Shown in pieces: positions 25,582 to 35,208 of a stretch of 64,000 nucleotides of DNA (position 1 is its first letter; the number at the start of each line of letters is the position of its first letter). The notes below the pieces were generated by a model. The model had not been told where the DNA came from, ran no database searches, and saw only the letters and a program-made list of their open reading frames with translations. A program made the translations under genes and the position numbers. This stretch comes from Sphingomonas sp. (lineage in GTDB: Bacteria; Pseudomonadota; Alphaproteobacteria; Sphingomonadales; Sphingomonadaceae): positions 434,001-498,000 of the forward strand of contig NZ_QFOB01000001.1 of the NCBI RefSeq assembly GCF_003248515.1, read 5' to 3'.

Positions 25582-28002
25582 TCACTCCGCCATTGCCTCG
25601 GCCGCGAGTGCCTCCGCCTCGATCAGCAGCGCATCCTCGGTCGATCCCTGGGCGACGCGCTCGCGCCCGATCAGCACCAGCACGGGCACGGCCAGCGGCG
25701 AAACCCTGGGCAGATCGACGTGCAGCATCGTGCCGGCCGCGCGATCGAGCAGATCGGCGAGACGGCCCACATCCGTCATCCGCGCGCGCGCATCATCCCA
25801 GGCGGCGCGCAGCAGCAGATGATCGGGTTCATGCTTGCGCAGCACATCGTAGATCAGGTCCGTAGAGAAGGTCACCTGCCGGCCGGTCTTGCGCTTGCCC
25901 GGATGCTGGCGCTCCACCAGCCCGCCAATCACCGCCACCTCGCGAAAGGCGCGCTTGAGCAGGCTGGACTGCTCCACCCAGTCGACGAATTCATGCTCCA
26001 GGATATCCGGGGCGAAGAGCGGCGCCGGATCGGTCACCGGCTCCAGCGACCAGGTGGCGATCGCATAATCGGAGGCGACGAAGCCGATCGGCTTCAACCC
26101 CGCCGTCTCCATCCGCCGCGTGACGAGCATGCCCAGCGACTGGTGCGCATTCCAGCCCTCGAAACTGTAGACGACCATATAATGCCGCCCCTCCCGCGGG
26201 AAGGTTTCGACCAGCAATTCGCCCGGCTGGGGCAGACGGGACCGCCGCGCCTGCATTTCCAGCCACTGGCGCACATCCTCCGGAAAGCGGCGCCATTGCG
26301 CGGGATCGGCGAAATAGCGGCGCACCCGATCGGCGAGGTTGGTGGAGATGGGCATGCGCGCGCCGCCATAGGTGGGGATGCGCGCGGGCCGGCTCGTCGC
26401 GCGGACGATCAGGTCCTCCGTATCCATCCGCTCCACCTCCAGGCTGAGGCCCGCGAAGAAGAAGGTGTCACCCGGCGAGAGCGTGGCCGCGAAGCCTTCC
26501 TCCACCTTGCCCAGCCCCCGCCCGTTCCTGAAGCGCACGTTGAGCATCGTCGCCTCCACGATGATGCCCGCGTTCATCCGATATTGCTGCACGAACTGCG
26601 GATGGCTCACCCGCCACAGGCCGGTCTCGTCCCTCACCAGCCGACGGAAGCGATCATAGGCCTTCAGCGCATAGCCGCCGGTGGCGATGAACCGCAGCAC
26701 CTGCGCGAACGTCTCTTCCGAAAGCGCGCTGTAGGGCAGTGCCGAGCGCACCTCGGCCAGCATGTCCGCCTCGTCGAACGGGCCGGCGCACGCGCGGCTC
26801 ATCACATGCTGGGCCAGCACGTCGAGCGTGCCCGCGCGGAACTGCTCATGATCCAGCTCGCCCGCCTCCACCGCATCCAGCGCTGCGCGCGCCTCCAGAT
26901 ATTCGAAGCGGTTGCCCGGCACGATCACGGCCTCGCTCGCTTCCTCCAGCCGATGGTTGGCGCGGCCGATCCGTTGCAAAAGCCGGCTCGATCCCTTGGG
27001 CGCGCCCATCTGGATGACGAGATCGACATCGCCCCAGTCGACGCCCAGATCCAGGCTCGCCGTGGCCACCAGCGCGCGCAGGCGGCCCTCGGCCATCGCG
27101 GCCTCCACCTTGCGCCGCGCCTCTATGGCAAGGCTGCCATGATGGATGCCGATCGGCAGCTTCAGCTCGTTGACCGCCCACAGATCCTGGAAGATCAGCT
27201 CGGCCAGGCTGCGCGTGTTGCAGAAGATGATGGTCGTGCGATGCGTCTCGATCTCGGCCATCACCTGCGCCGCCGCATAGCGCCCCGAATGGCCGGACCA
27301 GGGCACGCGATCTTCGGGCAGCAGGATGGCGAGGTTGGGTTCCGCGCCGGGATCGCCCCGCACCTGCCGGACCGCATCGATATCGCCATCGGGCGCGAGC
27401 CACGCCGCATATTGATCGGGATCGGCCACCGTGGCCGACAGGGCCACCCGGCGCATGGCCGGCGCCAGACGCTGGAGGCGCGCCATGCACAAGGCCAGCA
27501 GATCGCCGCGCTTGCCGGTGGCGAAGGCATGCACCTCGTCGATCACGATCGTCCTGAGATCCGCGAACAGGAAGGCGGCATCCGGATGACTCAGCAGCAG
27601 GCTGAGCGATTCGGGCGTGGTGAGCAGCATGTGCGGCGGCTTCGCCCGCTGCCGCGCCTTGCGATCGGAGGGCGTATCCCCGGTGCGCGTCTCCACCGTG
27701 ATCGGCAGGCCCATCTCCGCGATCGGATCGATCAGATTGCGCCGCACGTCGATCGCCAGCGCCTTGAGCGGGGATACGTAGAGGGTGTGAAGCCCCTGCA
27801 TGGGATGCTCGGCCAGATCGACGAGGCTGGGCAGGAAGCCCGCCATCGTCTTGCCGGAACCCGTCGGCGCGATCAGCAGCGCGTGGCGTCCCGCCCGAGC
27901 GGCGGCGAGCATCTCCAGCTGATGTCGCCTCGGGCGCCAGCCGCGCGCGGAAAACCAGTGCTCGATCGCGGGCGGCAGCGGCGCACCCTGCTCTCCTGTC
28001 AT
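25582..28002 (-). CDS. Ligase-associated DNA damage response DEXH-box helicase
   Basis: This 806-residue superfamily 2 helicase has APTGSGKTMAGFLPSLVDL (Walker A), IDEVHAFATGKRGDLLAL (DEVH box), SATVADPDQYA (motif III) and the C-terminal helicase half with QRIGRANHRLEEAS, followed by an Lhr-type C-terminal region. Length and the adjacency to a ligase-associated MBL exonuclease match the TIGR04121 subfamily. In most genomes it sits with an ATP-dependent DNA ligase, an exonuclease and the phosphoesterase PdeM. Here the ligase is absent from the window. Start at ATG 28002. Confidence 0.92.
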   Translation of the reverse strand: MTGEQGAPLPPAIEHWFSARGWRPRRHQLEMLAAARAGRHALLIAPTGSGKTMAGFLPSLVDLAEHPMQGLHTLYVSPLKALAIDVRRNLIDPIAEMGLPITVETRTGDTPSDRKARQRAKPPHMLLTTPESLSLLLSHPDAAFLFADLRTIVIDEVHAFATGKRGDLLALCMARLQRLAPAMRRVALSATVADPDQYAAWLAPDGDIDAVRQVRGDPGAEPNLAILLPEDRVPWSGHSGRYAAAQVMAEIETHRTTIIFCNTRSLAELIFQDLWAVNELKLPIGIHHGSLAIEARRKVEAAMAEGRLRALVATASLDLGVDWGDVDLVIQMGAPKGSSRLLQRIGRANHRLEEASEAVIVPGNRFEYLEARAALDAVEAGELDHEQFRAGTLDVLAQHVMSRACAGPFDEADMLAEVRSALPYSALSEETFAQVLRFIATGGYALKAYDRFRRLVRDETGLWRVSHPQFVQQYRMNAGIIVEATMLNVRFRNGRGLGKVEEGFAATLSPGDTFFFAGLSLEVERMDTEDLIVRATSRPARIPTYGGARMPISTNLADRVRRYFADPAQWRRFPEDVRQWLEMQARRSRLPQPGELLVETFPREGRHYMVVYSFEGWNAHQSLGMLVTRRMETAGLKPIGFVASDYAIATWSLEPVTDPAPLFAPDILEHEFVDWVEQSSLLKRAFREVAVIGGLVERQHPGKRKTGRQVTFSTDLIYDVLRKHEPDHLLLRAAWDDARARMTDVGRLADLLDRAAGTMLHVDLPRVSPLAVPVLVLIGRERVAQGSTEDALLIEAEALAAEAMAE

Positions 28003-28177
28003 GCCGGCCGCATTTCAACATGAGTTGCCCGAAGCCCGCGAACGGACGAACCGCTCACCGATGGTGTGGACCATGGATCCCGAAACAGGCTCGGGAGGAC
28101 AGGCGGCGGGGAGGTCATACGGGCGCGCACGGGATCAAGCTAATGCGCCGGGCGCGAATGTGTAGCGGCCGCCGCTC

Positions 28178-28366
28178 TCAATAGCGGCCGGGATCCGGAT
28201 CCGTCACCTTGTCCTGCCGATCGATGCTCCGGTTGAGCGCCCGCGTCGCATCCTCGGTGCGGCGCCGGTCGGCCGGGGTGCGCGTCCGGTTGCGGATCAC
28301 CGCCCAGAGCAGGACGATGGCCAATATGAGGCCGCCCAATGCGGCAACCGTACCGATGCCTTCCAT
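28178..28366 (-). CDS. Small single-pass membrane protein
   Basis: This 62-residue protein has one N-terminal membrane helix (VAALGGLILAIVLLWAVI) followed by a highly charged tail rich in Arg, Asp and Thr. A strong AAAGGAG ribosome-binding site precedes ATG 28366. It stands between the helicase and the divergent exonuclease gene, exactly where a ligase gene might be expected. No family recognised. Confidence 0.7.
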   Translation of the reverse strand: MEGIGTVAALGGLILAIVLLWAVIRNRTRTPADRRRTEDATRALNRSIDRQDKVTDPDPGRY

Positions 28367-28430
28367 GATGGCTCTCCTTTCCTGCGGGTTTCAACGAAGC
28401 AGGCGCGCCGCGTATCCGTGTGGCCCGCCG

Positions 28431-29465
28431 ATGGAACCGCAGCCGCCCCATCCCCATTTGCCGACCATGTCCCGCATCGGCGCCTGGATCGAACCGCACC
28501 CGCAAGGGCTCTATCTGCCCTCCGCCGATGCGTGGATCGACCCCTCCACGCCGCAGCGGCGCGCGCTGGTGACTCACGGGCATGCCGATCATGCGCGCGG
28601 CGGACATGATGCGGTGCTGGCCACCGCCGAGACGATCGCGATCATGGAGGCGCGCTACGGCCCGCAGAACGGCCAGGCCGTGGCTTATGGGAAAAGCATC
28701 CGGATCGGCGATATCGACGTGCGCTTCGTGCCTGCGGGCCATGTCCTCGGATCGGCCCAGATCGTGCTGGAGCGTGGGCCGGAGCGGATCGTCGTTTCCG
28801 GCGATTATAAGCGCCGCCCCGATCCCACCTGCCCGCCCTTCCAGCCCGTGCCGTGCGACATCTTCATCACCGAGGCCACGTTCGGCCTGCCCGTCTTCCG
28901 CCATCCCGACGCGGGATCGGAGGTGGATCGCCTGCTGGCCGCGCTCCACGCCAATCCGGATCGCTGCGTGCTCGTCGGCGCCTATGCCCTCGGCAAGGCG
29001 CAACGGCTCATCATGGAATTGCGCGGCCGGGGTCATCATGATCCCATCTATCTTCACGGCGCGATGCAGAGGCTGTGCGATCTCTATCGCGCGCTCGGCG
29101 TGCCGTTGGGCGATCTGCGCCCAGCCACCGGCATCAAGGCGGCGGACATGAAGGGCCATGTCGTGCTCTGCCCGCCTTCCGCGCTCAATGATCGCTGGTC
29201 GCGCCGCCTGCCCGATCCGATCACCGCGATGGCATCCGGCTGGATGCGAGTGCGCCAGCGCGCCCGCCAGCGCAACGTGGAGCTGCCGCTCGTCATGTCC
29301 GACCATGCCGACTGGGACGAGCTGACCGCGACGATCCTGGAAGTGGCGCCTTCCGAAGTGTGGGTGACGCACGGGCGGGAGGAGGCGCTGGTTCACTGGT
29401 GCCATACCCGCCAGATCCGGGCCAGGGCGCTGGACCTGATCGGCTTCGAGGATGAGGATGACTAG
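28431..29465 (+). CDS. Ligase-associated DNA damage response exonuclease (MBL/beta-CASP fold)
   Basis: This protein of about 344 residues has the metallo-beta-lactamase metal motif THGHADHA near residue 46, VPAGHVLGSAQI with further ligands, VSGDYKRRPDPTCPPFQPVP and a C-terminal SDHADWDEL. It matches the TIGR04122 type of predicted exonuclease working with an ATP-dependent ligase and DEXH helicase. ATG 28431 is used; ATG 28467 (MSRIGAW) is an alternative closer to where similarity begins. The ligase itself is not downstream; catalase follows. Confidence 0.9.
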   Translation: MEPQPPHPHLPTMSRIGAWIEPHPQGLYLPSADAWIDPSTPQRRALVTHGHADHARGGHDAVLATAETIAIMEARYGPQNGQAVAYGKSIRIGDIDVRFVPAGHVLGSAQIVLERGPERIVVSGDYKRRPDPTCPPFQPVPCDIFITEATFGLPVFRHPDAGSEVDRLLAALHANPDRCVLVGAYALGKAQRLIMELRGRGHHDPIYLHGAMQRLCDLYRALGVPLGDLRPATGIKAADMKGHVVLCPPSALNDRWSRRLPDPITAMASGWMRVRQRARQRNVELPLVMSDHADWDELTATILEVAPSEVWVTHGREEALVHWCHTRQIRARALDLIGFEDEDD

Positions 29466-29503
29466 CGGCCCGATCGAGCCGCTCCGAAACGTTAAATCGC
29501 CTG

Positions 29504-29542
29504 GATCGATATCTGACAGCGGTTTTTGCCATTTGATCGATC
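29504..29542. promoter_or_regulatory. Inverted GATCGAT repeats upstream of catalase
   Basis: GATCGAT at 29504-29510 and GATCGATC at 29535-29542 flank a 24-base spacer in the catalase upstream region. They may bind a dimeric regulator, but the motif does not match the OxyR pattern as I remember it. Confidence 0.25.
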
Positions 29543-29584
29543 ACCGTTATCTTCGCATCAACGGCGCACCAAAGGAGACAGGCC

Positions 29585-31111
29585 ATGAGCGACACCCCCG
29601 ACCGCAAGACGCTGACGACCACCGCTGGCGCGCCCGTGGGCGACAATCAGAACAGCCTGACGGTGGGCGAGCGTGGCCCGCTACTGCTGCAGGATTATCA
29701 GCTGATCGAGAAGCTGACCCACCAGAATCGCGAGCGCATTCCGGAGCGCGTGGTCCATGCCAAGGGCTGGGGCGCGTTCGGCACGCTCACCATCACCTCA
29801 GCCGAGATCACGCAATATACCAACGCCAAGCTCTTCGGCACGATTGGCAAGAAGACGGATCTGCTGCTGCGCTTCTCCACCGTGGCGGGCGAACAGGGCG
29901 CGGCCGATGCCGAGCGCGACGTGCGCGGCTTCTCGCTGAAATTCTACACCGAGGACGGCAACTGGGATCTGGTGGGCAACAACACGCCGGTCTTCTTCGT
30001 GCGGGATCCCTATAAATTTCCGGATTTCATCCGCACGCAGAAGCGCCACCCGAGAACCAACCTGCGCTCGCCCACGGCGATGTGGGATTTCTGGTCGCTG
30101 AGCCCGGAATCGCTCCACCAGGTGACGATCCTCTTCTCGGATCACGGCCTGCCCGTCGGCCCGCAATATATGAACGGCTATGGCAGCCACACCTTCTCGT
30201 TCTGGAACGATGCGGGCGAGCGTTACTGGGTGAAGTTCCACTTCAAGACGCAGCAGGGCCACCGGCACTACACGAATGATGAGGCCGGCGAGGTGATCGG
30301 CCGGAGCCGCGAAAGCTATCAGGAGGAATTGTACGGCGCGATCGACGCGGGGAATTTCCCCAGGTGGACGATGTACGTGCAGATCATGACGACCGCGCAG
30401 GCCGATGCGAGTGATTTCAACCCCTTCGATCTCACCAAGGTGTGGCCGCATGGCGATTATCCGCTGATCGAGGTGGGCGAGCTGGAGCTGAACCGCAATC
30501 CGGACAATTATTTCGCCCAGATCGAGCAGGCCGCCTTCTCGCCCTCCAACGTGGTGAAGGGGATCAGCTTCTCACCGGACAAGATGCTGCAGGCGCGCAT
30601 CTTTTCCTATGCGGATGCGCACCGGCACCGGCTCGGCACGCATTATGAGGCGCTGCCCGTCAATCGCCCGCAGGCGCCCGTGCACACCTATCACAAGGAT
30701 GGGCTGCTGCGCTTCATGGAGGACAGGAACGACACGCCGGACGCCTATTACGAGCCGAACAGCTTCGGCGGCCCGGTGGAGGATCCCTCCTATCTGGAGC
30801 CGCCACTGCCGGTGAACGGCGTCGCCAAACGCTGGAACCATCGCGAGGGCAATGAGGATTACAAGCAGCCGCGCGCGCTGTGGGCCCTGTTCGACGATGC
30901 GCAGAAGGCGCGGCTTTACGGCAATCTCGCGGCCGCGATGCACGGCATTCCGCAGTTCATCATCGATCGCCAGCTGGGCCATTTCGAAAAAATTGATCCG
31001 GCCTATGCGCAGGGCGTGCGGGATGCGCTGGCCGGCATCGTCAAGGAAGAGCAGGAGACGCAGAAGAACGTCGATCGGATGGCGCTTCCCCAGACGGGGG
31101 ATGCCGGCTGA
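29585..31111 (+). CDS. katA: Monofunctional haem catalase
   Basis: This 508-residue small-subunit catalase splits hydrogen peroxide. Active-site elements are complete: ERVVHAKG with catalytic His58, VGNNTPVFFVRDP with Asn132, and the haem-ligand signature RIFSYADAHRHRLG with Tyr342. An AAAGGAG ribosome-binding site precedes ATG 29585. It is a single gene, probably peroxide or stress regulated. The gene symbol follows the clade-3 size and is tentative. Confidence 0.95.
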   Translation: MSDTPDRKTLTTTAGAPVGDNQNSLTVGERGPLLLQDYQLIEKLTHQNRERIPERVVHAKGWGAFGTLTITSAEITQYTNAKLFGTIGKKTDLLLRFSTVAGEQGAADAERDVRGFSLKFYTEDGNWDLVGNNTPVFFVRDPYKFPDFIRTQKRHPRTNLRSPTAMWDFWSLSPESLHQVTILFSDHGLPVGPQYMNGYGSHTFSFWNDAGERYWVKFHFKTQQGHRHYTNDEAGEVIGRSRESYQEELYGAIDAGNFPRWTMYVQIMTTAQADASDFNPFDLTKVWPHGDYPLIEVGELELNRNPDNYFAQIEQAAFSPSNVVKGISFSPDKMLQARIFSYADAHRHRLGTHYEALPVNRPQAPVHTYHKDGLLRFMEDRNDTPDAYYEPNSFGGPVEDPSYLEPPLPVNGVAKRWNHREGNEDYKQPRALWALFDDAQKARLYGNLAAAMHGIPQFIIDRQLGHFEKIDPAYAQGVRDALAGIVKEEQETQKNVDRMALPQTGDAG

Positions 31112-31296
31112 TCGACGGACGGATCATACTCCAAACAGGTTCGACGGATGGCCCCATCCCATCCGTCGGCAGTCGCCGGGCGGGAGCCGCAACCCGCCCG
31201 GCGACAATTTTTCCGGGCACAAGGCGCCCCGCAACGCGCGCCGCTTGATCGGCCCCTTCTCCCCGGTGCATGTCTCCTTCCCGGGGGAAAATCAGG

Positions 31297-33276
31297 ATGA
31301 ACCGCAGGATATTGCTGTCACTCGCGCTGGCGCTCGGCGCGAGCGGCACGGCCACCGCCGCCGAGCCCATGCCGCTGGATCAGGCGGCCCGCATCTTCGG
31401 CACGCGGCCGAATCTCTATTCGGCAGCGCTGTCTCCGAACGGCAAGAAGATCGTGATGATCGCCTCGGCCGCGAACCGGGCGCGCGTCGTCTATGTCTTC
31501 GACGTCGCGGAGGGGAAGCCCAGACCCGTCACCTATTCCAATAACGAACTCGCCCTCACTTCGTGCGGCTGGTCGTCCGACGACCGGATCGTCTGCCAGT
31601 TCCGGGGTTTCGATACGACATTGGGCCGGAGGGCCGGCTTCAGCCGGGTCATCGCGATGGATCCGGATGGCAAGAACATGCAGAATCTCTCTGCCGAGAA
31701 TCATGGCCAGACGATCCGCACCAGCCAGTTCACCGGCGGGATCATCGACTGGCTGGATGGCTCGACGCCGAACGTGCTGATGCTGCGCGATCATATTCCG
31801 GAACAGACGACAGGGCGGCGATCGGCCTCGACGGCGGATGGCTATGGCGTCGATCGGGTTGATACGCGATCACTTCATTCCACGGTGGTCGAGCGGGCCG
31901 ACCCCGACGCATCCGGGTTCATGACGGATGGCGATGGCCATGTCCGGATCGTTTCGCGTGAGGCCGCCAGCAACAATGGCGTCCTGCGGGGCTGGTCAGA
32001 TTATTATTATCGCGTCGCGGGCGACAGCCGCTGGCGGGCCTTCGGACGCGTGCCATACAGCGGGCCGACGACCGAGGCCCGACCGATCGCCGTGGATGGC
32101 AGGGAGGACGTCGCCTACGCCATCAAATCGCTCGATGGCCGGGCGGCGCTCTACAAGATCAGGCTGGACGGCAGCCTCACAAGCGAACTCGTCTATGCCA
32201 ATCCCGGGGTGGACATAGACGATGTCATCACCATCGGGCGCCATGGCCGCGTGATCGGCGTGGAATATGTGACCGATCGCAGGACCGGCGAATATTTCGA
32301 CCCGGCGTACAAATCGCTCGCGGCCGGCCTTTCAAAAGCGCTGCCGAACCTGCCGCTCGTCAATTTCGTAAGCGCCAGCGCGGATGAATCGACACTCCTG
32401 ATCCGCGCATCCAGCGATACGGACGGCGGCCGTTTCTTTCTCTTCGACCGGAAGACGCGCAGCCTTTCGGAAGTGCTGCCGGTTCGGCCGGAACTGGAAG
32501 GCGTCGCCACGACGAAGGTCCGTACGATCGCCTATCCGGCGGGCGACGGCTCATCGGTGCCGGCCTATCTCACGCTGCCTCCGGGAAGCACGGGCAAGGG
32601 CCTGCCCGCGATCGTCATGCCGCATGGCGGCCCCGCCGCGCGCGACGAATGGGGCTTCGACTGGCTTGCGCAATTCTTCGCGGCGCGTGGCTTCGCCGTG
32701 ATCCAGCCGCAGTTTCGCGGATCGACCGGATTCGGGGACGCCTGGTATGCCGATAACGGCTTCAAATCCTGGAAGATCGCGGTCCGCGACGTGACCGCGG
32801 CGGGCCAATGGCTTGTGAAGGAAGGAATCGCCGATCCCGGCAAGCTAGCCATCGTCGGCTGGTCCTATGGCGGCTATGCGGCGCTCCAGTCGAATGTGCT
32901 GGAGCCGGGCCTGTTCAAGGCGACGGTGGCGATCGCTCCGGTCACCGATCTTTTCATGGCGCGGGACGAATCCGCCGGCTTCACCAACACCGAAGTCGTC
33001 CGCGATTATATCGGGCGGGGGCCACATCTGTCGGAAGGATCACCGCATCTCCACGCGGATCGCTTTCAGTCGCCCGTCCTGATGTTTCATGGCGACAAGG
33101 ACATGAACGTCGCTGTCGCGCAATCGATCGCGATGGACGGCGCGCTAAGGGAGAAAGGTAAAAGCAGCGAACTGGTGCGTTATCCGGAGCTGGATCATCA
33201 GCTCGACGATTCGAGCGCGCGGATCGACATGCTCACGCGCGCCGATCGCTTCCTGCACGCCTCGCTCGGCTTCTGA
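31297..33276 (+). CDS. Secreted S9 family prolyl oligopeptidase-like peptidase
   Basis: This 659-residue serine peptidase has a signal peptide (MNRRILLSLALALGASGTA), an N-terminal beta-propeller region and a C-terminal alpha/beta-hydrolase domain. The catalytic triad reads Ser523 in GWSYGGYAAL, Asp602 in HGDKDMNVAV and His634 in ELDHQLDD. It probably acts in the periplasm or outside the cell on peptides. ATG 31297 is preferred to the upstream in-frame ATG because it gives a clean signal peptide. A strong hairpin follows. Confidence 0.92.
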   Translation: MNRRILLSLALALGASGTATAAEPMPLDQAARIFGTRPNLYSAALSPNGKKIVMIASAANRARVVYVFDVAEGKPRPVTYSNNELALTSCGWSSDDRIVCQFRGFDTTLGRRAGFSRVIAMDPDGKNMQNLSAENHGQTIRTSQFTGGIIDWLDGSTPNVLMLRDHIPEQTTGRRSASTADGYGVDRVDTRSLHSTVVERADPDASGFMTDGDGHVRIVSREAASNNGVLRGWSDYYYRVAGDSRWRAFGRVPYSGPTTEARPIAVDGREDVAYAIKSLDGRAALYKIRLDGSLTSELVYANPGVDIDDVITIGRHGRVIGVEYVTDRRTGEYFDPAYKSLAAGLSKALPNLPLVNFVSASADESTLLIRASSDTDGGRFFLFDRKTRSLSEVLPVRPELEGVATTKVRTIAYPAGDGSSVPAYLTLPPGSTGKGLPAIVMPHGGPAARDEWGFDWLAQFFAARGFAVIQPQFRGSTGFGDAWYADNGFKSWKIAVRDVTAAGQWLVKEGIADPGKLAIVGWSYGGYAALQSNVLEPGLFKATVAIAPVTDLFMARDESAGFTNTEVVRDYIGRGPHLSEGSPHLHADRFQSPVLMFHGDKDMNVAVAQSIAMDGALREKGKSSELVRYPELDHQLDDSSARIDMLTRADRFLHASLGF

Positions 33277-33317
33277 TGAGGCGCCCCGGCACTTAAGGCC
33301 GGGACAGAAAAGGGCGC

Positions 33318-33345
33318 CGGGCGCGCATCGCGGGATGCGCGCCCG
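33318..33345. terminator. Bidirectional terminator hairpin between S9 peptidase and phosphomannomutase
   Basis: CGGGCGCGCATC (33318-33329) and GATGCGCGCCCG (33334-33345) form a perfect 12-bp stem with a GCGG loop between convergent genes. The plus side continues ACCTTCTT and the minus side GCGCCCTTTTCT, so it can serve both. Confidence 0.75.
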
Positions 33346-33363
33346 ACCTTCTTCACGACGAAC

Positions 33364-34746
33364 TCAGTGCCCGGCCTGGGGGCCGCGCTTGATGCCCGAA
33401 AGGGCAAGCTGCTCGTCAATCTGGTGCATCAGCCGCTCAAGGCCCGCCTCGTCCTTCGCCTCGGCGCGGGCGACGAGCACGTCCTGCGTGTTCGATGCGC
33501 GCAGCAGCCACCAGCCATCGGCCGTGTTCACGCGCGCGCCATCGGTGCGGTTCACCTCCGCGCCCGCCGCCTCGAGCCGGTCGAGCACTTCCTCGACCGC
33601 CGCGAACTTGCGGCTCTCGTCCACCTGGAAACGCATTTCCGGCGTGTTGACCAGTTCCGGCATCTTGCCCTTGAGCTCGGTCAGCGAGCCGCCGAGCGCG
33701 CGCACCGCGCCGATCAGCCGCACTGCCGAATAGAGCGCGTCATCGAAGCCATACCATTCGTGGCGGAAGAAGATGTGGCCGGACATCTCGCCGGCCAGCG
33801 GGCTGTCCGTCTCCTTCATCTTCACCTTGATGAGGCTGTGGCCGGTCTTCCACATGAGCGGGATGCCGCCCAGTTCCGCCACGCGATCATAGAGCGCCTG
33901 GCTGGCCTTCACGTCCGCGATGATCGTGCCGCCGGGCACGGCCTTCAGCACCGGCTCGGCTAGGATCGAAAGGATCTGATCGCCCCACACGACGCGGCCC
34001 ATGCCATCGATCGCGCCGATCCGGTCCGCGTCGCCATCGAAGGCGATGCCGAAATCGAGGCCCTTTTCGGCGACCAGCTTCTTCAGATCCGCGAGATTCT
34101 TCTCTTCGGTGGGATCGGGATGGTGATTGGGAAAGCTGCCGTCGATATCGGTGTAGAGCAGGTGATGCTCGCCCGGCAGCCGGGCGACGAGCTTCTCCAG
34201 CACGCGGCCGCCCGCGCCATTGCCATTATCCCAGCCGATGCGGAATTCGCCGCCCGAATAGCCGGCCAGCAGGCGATCGACATAGAGATCCTCGACATCG
34301 GCGTCGGTCACCTCGCCGGCGCCCTCATCCCAATCGCCTTCCTCGGCCATCTTGCCGATCGACTGGATATCCGCGCCGAAGAAGGGCTGGTGCTGCAGCA
34401 CCATCTTGAAACCGTTATAATCGGCCGGATTGTGGCTTCCCGTGATCTGGATGCCGCCATCCACCTCCAGCGTGGCTTCCGCATAATAGAGCATCGGCGT
34501 GGGGCCGAGGCCCGTGCGGACCACATCGACGCCGCTTTCCGTGAGCCCCTTCACCAGCGCGTCGCGCAGGCTTTCGGACGAGACGCGCCCATCCCAGCCC
34601 ACCGCCACGCGCGTGCCGCCGGCGCGGCGCACATGCGTCGCGAAGCCGCGCCCGATCGCATAGGCATCCTCTGTCCCCAGCGTCTTTCCGACGACGCCGC
34701 GAATGTCATATTCGCGCAGGGACGTAGGGTCGAAGCGATGCGTCAT
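33364..34746 (-). CDS. Phosphomannomutase/phosphoglucomutase
   Basis: This 460-residue alpha-D-phosphohexomutase interconverts hexose 1- and 6-phosphates for nucleotide-sugar and exopolysaccharide synthesis. It has the phosphoserine loop TGSHNPADYNG, the metal loop FDGDADRIGA, a sugar-binding GEMSGHIFF motif and the C-terminal phosphate loop RASNTQDVLVARAEA. The sphingan-type homologue is called PgmG; the AlgC-type names are equally possible. It is a single gene next to the J-domain/mipZ pair. Confidence 0.94.
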   Translation of the reverse strand: MTHRFDPTSLREYDIRGVVGKTLGTEDAYAIGRGFATHVRRAGGTRVAVGWDGRVSSESLRDALVKGLTESGVDVVRTGLGPTPMLYYAEATLEVDGGIQITGSHNPADYNGFKMVLQHQPFFGADIQSIGKMAEEGDWDEGAGEVTDADVEDLYVDRLLAGYSGGEFRIGWDNGNGAGGRVLEKLVARLPGEHHLLYTDIDGSFPNHHPDPTEEKNLADLKKLVAEKGLDFGIAFDGDADRIGAIDGMGRVVWGDQILSILAEPVLKAVPGGTIIADVKASQALYDRVAELGGIPLMWKTGHSLIKVKMKETDSPLAGEMSGHIFFRHEWYGFDDALYSAVRLIGAVRALGGSLTELKGKMPELVNTPEMRFQVDESRKFAAVEEVLDRLEAAGAEVNRTDGARVNTADGWWLLRASNTQDVLVARAEAKDEAGLERLMHQIDEQLALSGIKRGPQAGH

Positions 34747-34797
34747 GAATCCTCCTGTTGACCGGCTTACTTTGCCGCAGTGCAGCGATAAGAACGT

Positions 34798-35208
34798 TTA
34801 TCGTTTCACTTCCGTTGCGAGCAACGCGTCGCGTGCCGCATTAATTTCGACGGCCAGCTGCGTGGAGCCGCCCGCGTCCGGGTGGACACGCATCATCAGA
34901 CGACGGTGCGCGGCGCGGATTTCGGCCACGCTCGCCCCCCGGCCCACTTCGAGAAGGGCTCGGGCGCGGGCGGGGCTCATCCCCCGATCACGCATCCTGC
35001 CATTGCTGCGCGTGCGAAGCCAGAGCCAGAAGCCGGCACCTCCCGCCGCGACCACGGCGGACAGAAGATCGCCCCGGCTGAAGAAACGCACCGCGATCAG
35101 CATCGCCACCGCCGCCGCCACATCGCCCACGCGCATCGACCGCAGCTTCCCTGTCTTCCACGCCCAATAGCCGGCCGCGCCGGCGGCGAGGAGCACGAGG
35201 CCCATCAT
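34798..35208 (-). CDS. Membrane-anchored J-domain (DnaJ-like) protein
   Basis: This 136-residue protein has two hydrophobic N-terminal segments (MMGLVLLAAGAAGYWAW; AVVAAGGAGFWLWL) and a C-terminal J domain of about 55 residues with the invariant HPD in MRVHPDAGGSTQLAVEIN. J domains recruit DnaK; here it would do so at the membrane. The ATG overlaps the mipZ stop (ATGA), so the two proteins are made together. The N-terminal frame back to 35547 overlaps mipZ and is not used. Confidence 0.88.
   Translation of the reverse strand: MMGLVLLAAGAAGYWAWKTGKLRSMRVGDVAAAVAMLIAVRFFSRGDLLSAVVAAGGAGFWLWLRTRSNGRMRDRGMSPARARALLEVGRGASVAEIRAAHRRLMMRVHPDAGGSTQLAVEINAARDALLATEVKR

Noticed and set aside
25570..28023. 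817-residue plus-strand open frame opposite the helicase gene
   Set aside because: It is the GC-rich antisense shadow of a helicase with clear motifs; its product is full of His, Arg and Gln with no domain.
28040..28051. GAAC repeats near the helicase start, as a possible LexA box
   Set aside because: The spacing is GAAC-N4-GAAC, not the N7 spacing of the alphaproteobacterial SOS box.
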